Below, piece after piece: positions 25,401 through 35,325 of a stretch of 64,000 nt of DNA. Source of the DNA: Verticillium longisporum. Lineage: Eukaryota > Ascomycota > Sordariomycetes > Glomerellales > Plectosphaerellaceae. Under the pieces are notes generated by a model, which saw only the letters and a program-made list of their open reading frames with translations, had not been told where the DNA came from and made no database searches. Numbering within the stretch: position 1 is the stretch's first letter; the number at the start of each line of letters is the position of its first letter. The stretch is from NCBI GenBank assembly GCA_019188255.1, contig JAETXT010000005.1, forward strand, positions 62,001 through 126,000. The letters run 5' to 3'. The position numbers and the translations under genes are program-made.

Positions 25401-27378
25401 ATTAGAATAAACTTTACCTTTATAGAATTTAAAATAGAAATATACTTCCTAAATATAACCTACTATTAGATCCCTATAGAGGCCTGTTAATTAATTAGTA
25501 AAATTAAGAGCTATTATAAGCCGATTAATGGAGTATATAAGATCTTAAAAGTAGAATCTCGTAATATAAGCTTAGAATCGCTATTTTAAAGAATAGTAAA
25601 GGTAATAAACGATATTTCTAGACCTAATAGATTAATACTTATACTATTTATATTTAGAGTAATATTTAGAATTATTATTAATATAACGCTTACTATAAAC
25701 TAGGTAGAATATATTAAAGTAATTAATAAAGCGATAATAGAGCTTTAGCGAATAATTACTAAATAGAAGGTTAATAATACTTTTAATACTTATAATAGAC
25801 TAGATACTAAATAATTACTATTAAGATTACTAAAGCTAGGAAGCGATATTCTTATATTCTAAGAATAGGAGAAATAGATTAATCCCTATAAAATTATATT
25901 AATTTCTAATATAGTAATTATAATCGAAATAATTAATAGCTTAATAGAGTTTAGAGGAATATATATTAAGCTATATAATAGATTACTAGATTAATAGATT
26001 AGGGAGATAATAATAATATAAACTCTAGAGACCCTAGAACTATTTAAATACTTAAAGCTAATTCTATTATAATAATATAGGAGACCTAGGAAGTTAATAA
26101 ATACTATAAACCTACTATAAATAGCTTTTATAGATCGTAAAAGTAATATAATTAGGATTTTATAGATCGAATATTAATTTATTATTAAAAGGGAGTAATA
26201 GGGTTATAACCTAGCTATTAAACTATATAATAAAAATAGAATAATAACCCCTAGGAAGCTATTTAAATAGTCTAATTAAGAGGAAATCGACTTACTCTTA
26301 ATAATTAAAGTAATTATATTAATTAGGAGATCCGCATTTCCTAATACTAAGATCTTTAGATATTAGCTTATAAGAGAAGTAAAAAGCCTCCTTTAAGCCC
26401 TATATAAGAAGTTAAAATTAATAATTTAAGGATATAATAATTAAGAGAAGATAATTCTATTAATATAATCGCTTATAATTATATACTATAGCTAATAACT
26501 AATCCTAGTAATTACTCTAATATTATAATAATATAACTATTAATTAATACTCTATAATATTAATTAAGTTTATACTTAGAATACTATAGATCTATTATAT
26601 AATATTCTCTTATATATTCCTAAAGAGCTATAATAAAGATATTTAGAAGGAATCGTCTTCTATATTATAAAGCCGCTCTATAATATTATAGAATTAAGTC
26701 TCTATTAGTTTATAACCTATTAATACTATTATAGAGAGCGCTTAAATGCTATTCTAATAGGCTACGATCTATATTTACTCTTAATTAAAATTAGAGAGAG
26801 CTTTAAGCTAATTAAAATATAGATTAACGATACCCTTAACCTTAGAGAGCCTAAGTTTATATAAAAGGAATAAATAGAGCTCGAAAGCGTTAGCTTCTAG
26901 GTAAAGCTTATTTCTATCCTTAATATAGGATCTAATAATATCTTTAATAGCTATATTATTAAAATTAGAATTAAAGATCTTATAATTTAATAGAAAGGCT
27001 AAAGTAATTGCCTAGAGCTAATAATTCTAGTAATAGTAAGCCTAGAATAGGAATATATTACTTAGAGAGCTTATAATACTTATATTACTTTAACCTATTA
27101 ATTAAAAGTAGCCTTCGATTTCTCTATTATCGCCTAAACTAAGAACTTATAAAAGGATAACTTTAAATAGCTTAATAAATATATATAATAGTAGATTATT
27201 AATATAGGCTATAGCCTAAATTATATATACTTAGATCTCTTAATAGCTTAATTTTATATATTTATAAATAGCTCCTTTATTAATAATAAAGACCTTAATT
27301 TATAGATCGGATTTATTATCCTTTTAAATAATAAATATTCTAGTAATTAGGAGAATACCTTTATAATTTATAATAATA
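22141..27378 (+). mobile_element. Ty1/copia element, copy C (RIPped, 3' truncated)
   Basis: The 5' LTR is 22,141-22,429. Conceptual reading of the internal part gives, in copia order, integrase (about 25,180-25,900, FKFTLK... and a later F-GPY-type motif), reverse transcriptase (about 26,390-27,000, 'LIV-GYN-EK-ILL' and AYT-S segments) and RNase H (about 27,100-27,378). Integrase before reverse transcriptase is diagnostic of Ty1/copia. Stops are of the TGG-to-TAG and CAA-to-TAA kind. The copy ends abruptly at 27,378, where pogo copy 2 begins. The remainder of RNase H and the 3' LTR are missing. Confidence 0.8.
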
Positions 27379-27421
27379 ACGTACATGTACAGTGAGTGGG
27401 CCAGTACAGTGAGTGGACCAC
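27379..27421 (+). repeat. left TIR of pogo copy 2
   Basis: Contains two ACAGTGAGTGG boxes spaced 17 bp apart. Pairs with 29,193-29,235. Confidence 0.95.
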
Positions 27422-27477
27422 TTTCGCGTCATTCTCCAAACTTCAACATTCCACCTTACTTTTCTCTACAACCAGTC

Positions 27478-29113
27478 ATGGAAACACCTTCTCAAGACAG
27501 TCAGCTATTCCTTGCCCGTCAAGCAATGGAAAAAGATCCAGGGTTAAGCGCCCGACGTGCTGCAGCCATCTACAATGTCAGCCGAACGACTCTCGTTCGC
27601 CGCCAGAACGGCACCCCATCCCGAAGCGAAATCACATCCAAATTAAAGAAATTAACAATGCTAGAAGAGCAAACGATTGTCGAATACATACTAGACCTAG
27701 ATTCCCGATCATACCCCCTCGGTTGGATAGTGTTGGAGATATGGCGAATGTCCTGCTGGCGGCGCGCGACGCGCCACCCGTCGGACCGCGATGGGCTTCA
27801 AGATTCGTCAAACGACAACCTGCGCTCCGGACGCGTATCTTTCGAAAGTACGACTATAAGAGGGCCCAATGCGAAGATCACGACGCGATAAACGCGTGGT
27901 TTACGCTCGTACGTAACATGGTCGCGAAGTACGGCGTGACGGACGAAGACACCTATAACTTCGATGAGACCGGTTTCCAAATGGGCGTTATCGCTAATGG
28001 AATGGTTGTTACAAACTCTGAAAGACGTTCTAACGTTAAGATGAGACAGCCGGGTAATCGGGAATGGGTTACAGTGATCCAGGGCGTTGGCGCGACCGGA
28101 TTCTGTGTCCCGCCATACATCGTTGTTGCGGGTAAATTTCACCTCTCGTCATGGTACGAAGAAGACGCGTTTCCTCGCGACTGGAAGGTCGCAACCTCTC
28201 CAAACGGCTGGACTACGAATGATATTGGTCTCGATTGGATTCGGCACTTCGACCAACATACAAGGTCGCGTACTTCGGGCGCATTTCGCATTCTCATCCT
28301 AGACGGCCACGAAAGCCACCACTCCGCCAAATTCGAGCTTTACTGTAAGGAGAATAAGATCATTACACTTTGTATGCCTCCTCATTCGTCCCATCTACTC
28401 CAACCTCTCGATGTCGGCTGTTTTGGACCGCTGAAGAAAGCGTACGGTCGGCAAATTGAGATGAAGATGAAGGCAGGTACAAACCATATCTCCAAGGAGG
28501 ACTTCTTCCCAGCTTTTTTACGGCATTCCAGAATTCTATGACAGAAAAAACATCCAGGGAGGTTTTCAAGGGGCTGGACTTACCCCCATGACCCAGAAGC
28601 AGTCCTTTCAAGGCTGGATGTGAAATTAAAGACACCAACGCCGCCAGGAACGTCTTCTGGACTCCCTAAGCCATGGGTGTGTAAGACTCCTACAAACCCG
28701 ATTGAAGCCACTTCACAGTCCGAATTCATTAAGAATCGAATCTCCCGACACCAGGGAAGCTCACCAACATCAATGCTTCAGGCTATCGACCAATACACGA
28801 AGGGTACACACAAGATAATGCACCAGTTCGTCCTAATGGACGCAAGGCTCAAGATACTTGAAAGCGAGAATGCTACCCTTAGCCGACGTCGGAGAGCTAA
28901 AAAGTACGTCTCAGGGAAGGAGGGAGTATGACTCTAGGTGATGGACAAGACCAGATTGCCCAGAAGGAGGTAGATGTTCAGATGAGGGAGGAAACGAGGC
29001 AGAATCCGGGTCGCGCGACTCGGGCTATACCGAAGAAACGGACCTGTGGCACCTGTGGAAATACTGGCCATAACGCGAGAACTTGTCAGATGACTATATT
29101 ATCTTCTGAATAA
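27478..29113 (+). pseudogene. pogo/Fot transposase, several frame breaks
   Basis: The ATG at 27,478 opens METPSQDSQLFLARQAMEKD with the CENP-B-like helix-turn-helix. The frame shifts in the C run 27,714-27,718 (one C fewer than needed compared with copy 1) and the DDE domain continues in another frame: NFDETGFQMG, LILDGHESHHS and QPLDVGCFGPLKKAYG keep all three catalytic aspartates. Further breaks occur at about 28,513-28,530, in the C run 28,583-28,587, and at about 28,915-28,926 just before the last module. That module (28,928-29,113) ends in a CCHC zinc knuckle (CGTCGNTGHNARTC). With at least four breaks this copy cannot make a full transposase as written. Confidence 0.9.
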
Positions 29114-29192
29114 GGTAATGGGGCGTGATTTCAATTGATTTCCTATGTTTTTGTTTAGTTCTGGGTTGGAATGTTTGTCGGGTCGAGGTGAG

Positions 29193-29235
29193 GTGGTCCA
29201 CTCACTGTACTGGCCCACTCACTGTGCATGTACGT
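29193..29235 (-). repeat. right TIR of pogo copy 2
   Basis: Inverted partner of the left TIR with one mismatch. TA follows at 29,236-29,237. Confidence 0.95.
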
Positions 29236-32200
29236 TATCCCTAATATAAATATAGTATTAATTTCTATAATAGGAACTTTATAAATAAGGGCTTTAATAG
29301 CTTTAATATTAAGCTTAATAATTAATAAATAGGGAATAGGGGCTAGAATAAGATTTAGAATAGGAAATCCTATTTCTATAATAGAGGAGATTACTATTTT
29401 AATACTAATTAAGAGAATTCTATTCTATATCGTCCTAATAGATATCCTATTCCTACTTTATATTAAGAATATAGACGATCTTAGAGTCTATTTAGATAAT
29501 ATATATAATACGCTAATAAAGTATATTAAGGAGATCTAAGAGTATATACCTATTTTTCGTAAATAGAGCTACTTATAGTTCTTCCTAGATACGAAGACCT
29601 ATATTAGCTCCGGGATTATATATATAATAGGGATAGAGAATAATAGAATAGTATTTCTAATAGAAGTAGAGCTCCGATATATTTATAAATAATTTAATTA
29701 CTTATCTATAGAGAACTTATAGAATCTATTCTAGAGAGTAGACTAGGATGTAAATCGGGATACTCTAAAGCTAATAAACGGCTTCTATTACTATTATTAA
29801 ATTAAAGGGAAGTCTCTATAATACTTTAAATTTACTTTAAAATTAAATATCGACTTTAATTATAAGATTTTAATCGATATTATATATTTAAATAGAAAGC
29901 TTATTCTTTATATAATTAATATAAATATAGGATTCTAATTTATAACTTTTATTCCTAATTTTATAGTTTATATAATATAGGAAGCTCTTAAGAGGTATTA
30001 ATTAGATATATACCTTAGGCCTCTAGATATCGTATTTATTAATACTAGAATGAACTTTACCTTTATAGAGTTTAAAGTAGAGGTATACTTCCTAAGTATA
30101 ATTTATTATTAGATCCTTATAGAGGCCTATTAATTAATTAATAAGGTTAGGAGCTATTATAAGCTAATATATAAAACGTATAAGATCTTAAAAGTAGAAT
30201 CTTATAATATAAGCCTAGAATCGCTATTTTAAAGAGCTATAAAGGTAATAAACGATATTACTAGGCCTAATAGATTAATATTTATATTATTTATATTTAG
30301 GGTAATACCTAGGATTACTATTAATTTAATACTTATTATAACCTAAATATAATATATTAAAGTAAATAATAAAGCGATAATAGAGCTTTAATAAATTATT
30401 ACTAAGTAGAAGGTTAATAATACCCTTAATAGCTATAATAGATTAGATATTAAATAGTTACTATTAAGATCGCTAGAACTAGGAAGCGATAATCTTATAT
30501 TCTAAGAATAAGAGAAATAGATTAATCCTTATAAAATTATACTAATTTCTAATATAGTAATTATAATCGAAATAGTTAATAGCTTAATAGAGTTTAGAGG
30601 AATATATATTAAGCTATATAATAGATCGCTAGATTAGTAGATTAAAGAGATAATAATAGTTCGAACTCTAAAGACCTTAGAGCTATTTAAATACTTAGAG
30701 CGGATTCTATTATATTAATATAGGAGACTTAGGAAGTTAATAAACGCTATAAATTTATTATAAATAGCTTTTATAGATTATAAGAATAATAAAATTAAGA
30801 CTTTATAGATTAAATATTAATCTATTATTAAAAAGGAGTAATAGGGTTATAACCTAGCTATTAAACTATATAATAAAAGTAGAATAACGACCCCTAGGAA
30901 GCTATTTAAATAATCCGATTAAGAGGAAATCGATTTACTCCTAATAGCTAGAATAATCGTACTAATTAGGAGATTCGTATTTCCTAGTATTAAGATCTTT
31001 AGATATTAGCTTATAAGAGAGGTAAAAGGCCTCCCTTAAGCCCTATATAAGAAGTTAAGATTAATAGTTTAAGGATATAATAACTAGGAGAAGATAATTC
31101 TATTAATATAATCATTTACGATTATATACTATAATTAACGATTAATCCTAATAATTACTTTAATATTATAATAATATAATTATTAATTAATATTCTATAA
31201 TATTAATTAAGCTTATACTTAGAGCGCTAAAGATCTATTATATAATATTCTCCTATATATTCCTAAGGGGCTATAATATAGATACCCTAATAGAATCGTC
31301 TACTATATTATAAAGCTACTCTATAATATTATAGAATTAAGTCTCTATTAGTTTATAACCTTTTAATACTATTATAGAGAGTACTTAAATACTATTCTAA
31401 TAGGCTACGATCTATATTTACTTTTAATTAGAGCTAGAGAGAGCTTTAGATTAATTAGGATATAAATTAATGATACTTTTAACTTTAGAGAGCCTATATT
31501 TATATAGAAGGAATAAATAGAGCTCGAAAATACTAGCTTCTAAGTAAAGCCTACTTCTATCCTTAATATAGGTTCTAAAGGTATCTTTGATAATTATATT
31601 ATTAAAGTTAAAATTAAAGATCTTATAATTTAATAGAAAGGCTAAGGTAATCGCCTAGAACTAGTAGCCCTAGGGATAGCGAGCTTAGAGTAGGAATATA
31701 TTACTTAGAGAGCTCGTAATACTTATATTACTTTAATTTATTAATTAGAAATAGCCTTCGATTTCTCTATTATAGCCTAAGCTAAGAACTTATAAGAGGA
31801 CGACTTTAAATAGTTTAATAAATATATATAATAGTAGATTATTAATATAGGCTATAGCCTAAATTACGTACGCTTAGATCTCTTAATAGTTTAACTTTAT
31901 ATATTTATTAATAGGTCCTTTATTAATAATAAGGACCTAAGTTTATAGATCGGATTTATTATCCTCCTTAATAATAAACGTTCCTATAATTAAGAGAATA
32001 CCTTTATAATATATAATAATATCCTCTATTAATAATCTATTAAATATAAATAGATTATATATTTAATTTTAATTAATAAGATCTATAGGATAATTAATAG
32101 CTTTAATATAGCTTATATCCTTAAATAGACGCTCTAAGAGATCTATAAATACTTAGAACTATTACTCCTATAGATAATTATCTATATTAATAGCTACTTA

Positions 32201-32300
32201 TTCTATTAATATTTAATTTAATTAAGTATAACTATCTATTTCTTCTTCTATATAAAGACTCAATTAAGTCTTATATATAGACTCCTTCGATTCTAGAGGA
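29236..32300 (+). mobile_element. Ty1/copia element, copy D (RIPped, 5' truncated)
   Basis: Begins directly after pogo copy 2 at a point matching 24,598 of copy C and 16,736 of copy A. It continues through integrase (about 29,830-30,600), reverse transcriptase (about 31,040-31,600) and RNase H (about 31,700-32,250), by the same conceptual reading as copy C. No LTR is seen at its 3' end. The right boundary is approximate. Confidence 0.75.
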
Positions 32301-33052
32301 GATTATCGTATATATTCGGATTTAGACTTAATAATAAATAATATAGGAATAGGTTATTAAAAACGTTAAATAGCTAGTTCGTATTAATAATAAAACTAAG
32401 GGCGAGCTCTTCTAGCCCTTCTATTCGAGCCCTCGATAAAGTAATAGGATATTATAAATAAAGCGGAAGAGAAGTATCTAAAGAACTCTAAGAGATATCC
32501 TCTATTAAGGATCCCTCGAATATCCTATATCTCTTCCTTAGATAGAAGCTCGAAGAAGTTATTATAAAGGCTTTAAATAACGTTAGATCTTATCTCTTAT
32601 CGTAGAGACTATAGATCTAGAAGCTCTCGCTAAGGGTATTCCTTTTATTAAGGAGCTCCGCTACGAAGATCCCGTAATCCTTAATCTAGCTTATATAGCC
32701 TCTAGAGCCCTTCCTTATAATAAGAGTATCGAGGGTAAAATAGCAGCTACGCTAAATAGCCGTAGGGAGGTCGGGATCGGAGTAGTTTAATTCGGAGAGC
32801 TAAGCGTAAATAGAGGTAGGGGGGCGGGTTCTAAAGATAGTAAGAGATATATCGACGATAATAATAGTATAGGAATAGCCCTAAGGGCGTAAGAGCTATT
32901 ATAGCGATATTATAGGTAGGCTATATTAGTAGAATTACTACGTTAGTAGAATTACGACTTTAGGGGAATTACCCTAGATTCTAATACTCTATGTATATAG
33001 GTATAAGCGTATTAGATAATATAAGTAGAATCTTCTTTATAGATATTAATAG

Positions 33053-33125
33053 AAGCTAGTAGCCTAGTTAGTTAGGATCTCTAGTACCCTATTAGAAGCT
33101 ATAGGTTCGAATCCTACTATTAGTA
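33053..33125 (+). tRNA. degenerate tRNA-like sequence (possible SINE head)
   Basis: A canonical internal-promoter B box (GGTTCGAATCC, 33,104-33,114) follows an A-box-like TAGCCTAGTTAG (33,060-33,071) at normal tRNA spacing. An anticodon-like stem of five pairs is possible (TCTAG/TTAGA), but the loop lacks U33 and the acceptor ends do not pair. It is therefore a relic or the tRNA-derived head of a SINE rather than a working tRNA gene. Confidence 0.4.
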
Positions 33126-33131
33126 TTATCG

Positions 33132-33166
33132 TACTGTTAATAAGAGACTCCCTCTTATTAATAGTA
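33132..33166. repeat. 15-bp-arm hairpin after the tRNA-like sequence
   Basis: Arms 33,132-33,146 and 33,152-33,166 are complementary except for one position, with a 5-nt loop. It could be a terminator-like or SINE-tail structure. Confidence 0.6.
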
Positions 33167-33781
33167 TGACTTTTTAATTAGTTAGATAGGCCTTTTTATA
33201 GGTCCTAGGGCTCGGAATAGCTATATTCTAGGCCTAAATATATATTTAAACGTTTACTAAATATCTAAATATCGAAATATTATAGATTTAGTTATTTAAT
33301 TATAGGAAATCGGTCTATTTATTTAGCTATTTAATAATTTAACTTATTATATTTAATCGGGGTATATTACTAGTCTTCTGGTTGTATAGGGACTGGTGGA
33401 AATTTGCTGCATGCGATCGGCACGGGCGACTGAGGCCGCTACAGTTTGTGCCCAGCCTCAAGCCTGCTGGGTAGTAGGATGTATCACGGAGTAGGTCGGT
33501 TTGCTATGCTGTTTGTTTCCTTTTTTATTTTTTGGACATGTTTCCCCTCAGGTGGCGTACGGTTCATTTGTCGAGAATTGTGGCTTCAGCTGGCTGAATA
33601 TCTGATGTCTCTGCCATTGAGTGACGCGATTTGGTCAATTTTGAGAAGAACAAACAGCAGTGTCAGTCGGGACCGCCCCAAATTGGAGGTTTACATTGAA
33701 ATACTGGGTTTTCTTCTCATCACCAAACACGAGATGCGTGCATGCCAAGCTCTTGAGCCTTCGACATTGATCGTCGGAGAT

Positions 33782-34138
33782 TCATCCCATGTGTTGGGTC
33801 AAGCGGACCTTCACAGCTGACTTGTCGCTATATTTGGTTCTGAGCTGATCGGCAATCGCTGTCCTATTGATCGTTCCACAATCACGAAGTCCTGGAACGC
33901 AGATCAGACTGTCGGTTGACAGATCTGCCAAGGCACCAGCCCAACGCTCAACCTGCGTGAGTCTTGGCGCTGATCTATTTGTCTTCTCATCTTTGTCACC
34001 CAGGCAGCTCAAACACCTTCCAGTACGCGGTAATTTACCTGATGCTTGCACAAATCGAGACCAGTCCTCATCGAAGGACTCATTCATCTGGTTCTCCACG
34101 TGATGGGTTACAGCCTGGTTTACCAAAGCTGAGAACAC
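33782..34138 (-). CDS. possible hypothetical protein or exon
   Basis: The frame encodes about 118 residues with balanced, fungal-like composition (NESFDEDWSRFVQASGKLP, CLSCLGDKDEK, RWAGALADLSTDS) and ends at a proper stop. The frame begins at a GTG, so an upstream exon or the internal ATG (MNESFDED) would be needed for translation. No domain is recognised. It may be a decayed gene next to the RIP block. Confidence 0.3.
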   Translation of the reverse strand: MFSALVNQAVTHHVENQMNESFDEDWSRFVQASGKLPRTGRCLSCLGDKDEKTNRSAPRLTQVERWAGALADLSTDSLICVPGLRDCGTINRTAIADQLRTKYSDKSAVKVRLTQHMG

Positions 34139-35034
34139 ATCTCGAACTGACGATCAGACGAAGCTGCGTAGCTCATTTAAAAGTGAGCGAGACATAGAAC
34201 GCTCTAATTGACCTGCGGCCGATGATCCGAGACGTCGTCAGCCGATCGACGCCGTTGCGCCTGTTTCCTTACCGGAGCGCCAGGAGAGGATCAGCACGAA
34301 GATGGCCGGCCCACAGGCTATTCGATTGTGTGAATTGCCGACAACGCCGGATCGGATTGCCTTGTCACGGTTCGTCGAACCTCTCTGGCGTGTCGGGGAG
34401 GACGGGGCATCAGGCCATGGCAGAGCCGCTCGGGACCCGATGGTCCGGGGATTCTGAAACGGAGCCCCGACATGGGCACGGCCAACACCCTTGCTGCGCC
34501 CCCACAGACATACTCTTCAGCTCCCAGAGAAGCTGGGGTCGCAAGCTTGTTTTGCGCCTGGTCGGCCGGGGAAACGTCCCCTGACACTTGATCGACGCTA
34601 AGCTTTCGAGTGAAAACTTTCGTCCGACCTATCCAGCGTGGCACAGTTGTTGTTGACTTCCATAGCGCACATCAGCGCAACATAGCAGTCTGAGTTTGAC
34701 ACGCCTTGAACAGTTGAAAAGCAGGGGTTCACGTCTGCAGGTGTTGCCGCCATGTTTCGTCCAGTCTCATTCGCGACTCAATATCCTCGTGGTTTCTTTC
34801 TCGATGAGGCTAAACGCTCGCCCCCCTGGTCCTCCACACCATTCACGCCCTTTGTCGCACGCTGGTAGCACATCCCAAACACATCGACCGCAATCCGGAC
34901 TCACCAGTGCTTCGCTACGAAATTCCATCCCCTATCCCAGCGTACTGCGCTGATCTCTGGGAGGGGAGAGATGAGGCCCTTCCCAAACAAGAGTTGCCGC
35001 TACGATCACCTACCTAACAGTATGGTCATCAGAC

Positions 35035-35061
35035 GGGGGGAGGGGCCAGGGGGAACGGGGG
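35035..35061 (+). promoter_or_regulatory. G-quadruplex motif upstream of the GKNQ gene
   Basis: Four G runs of 6, 4, 5 and 5 bases are separated by loops of 1, 3 and 3 bases, which fits the standard intramolecular quadruplex pattern. It lies about 265 bp upstream of the ATG at 35,326 and about 45 bp upstream of the TTTAAATAG box. Confidence 0.65.
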
Positions 35062-35325
35062 CAAGTAGATCAGTCCATCACTCATTGCTCCGCGAACACA
35101 TTGTCCTTTAAATAGCCGGCTTGGCCTGAACATTTCCAGTCCATCCAGGCAGTCCTCACAGCGACATGCAGACTATTGTCCTTTTTGTCTCTCCTTCCAC
35201 TCCGTCAGTTACAGTCTACAGGTAGACTTTTCCATTCCTTTGCATCCAAGGCTTGACGTCTGGATATCTTTGTGGCCTTTCAACTTCCGCGACTCTTGCA
35301 ATTCAATTGGCCCACAGCTTTCAAC

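Larger units (their letters stand above)
27379..29235 (+). mobile_element. pogo/Fot-type DNA transposon, copy 2 (not RIPped)
   Basis: This 1,857-bp element has 43-bp terminal inverted repeats (27,379-27,421 and 29,193-29,235) starting ACGTACATG, one mismatch between them, flanked by TA at 27,377-27,378 and 29,236-29,237. It is clearly related to copy 1 (same layout, transposase roughly three quarters identical by eye) but is a distinct subfamily with different TIR sequence. Base composition is normal and RIP changes are absent. The retroelement sequence on its two sides is not continuous: RNase H of copia copy C on the left, and an upstream copia region on the right. Confidence 0.95.
12105..33375. 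repeat. AT-rich RIP-mutated retroelement block
   Basis: This 21-kb block has almost no open frames outside the two pogo elements. The dinucleotides CA and TG are nearly absent (only scattered examples, e.g. near 14,497, 21,001, 23,970 and 25,033), while CG, GG, AG and TC persist. This is the mark of C-to-T change at CpA on both strands, i.e. repeat-induced point mutation. Reading through the mutation-type stops (TGG to TAG, CAA to TAA) reveals gypsy, copia and pogo proteins. The borders are abrupt, at about 12,105 and 33,375. The stretches 12,105-13,273, 17,289-18,278 and about 32,300-33,050 hold RIPped sequence that I could not assign to a family. Confidence 0.92.
33376..35325. other. spacer between the RIP block and the GKNQ gene
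   Basis: Normal composition returns here. The only coding-like stretch I can defend is on the minus strand at 33,782-34,138. The last 300 bp form the promoter and leader of the next gene, with a G-quadruplex motif at 35,035-35,061 and a TTTAAATAG box at 35,107-35,115. Confidence 0.5.

Noticed and set aside
12105..33375. Centromere or mitochondrial insertion as the source of the AT-rich block
   Set aside because: The mutational pattern is CpA-specific and gypsy, copia and pogo proteins can be read through RIP-type stops, so it is a RIPped transposon block. A centromeric position cannot be excluded but nothing shows it.
33446..33820. 124-residue plus-strand frame with a hydrophobic segment
   Set aside because: No ATG-based support, no domain, and it overlaps the better coding signal on the minus strand.
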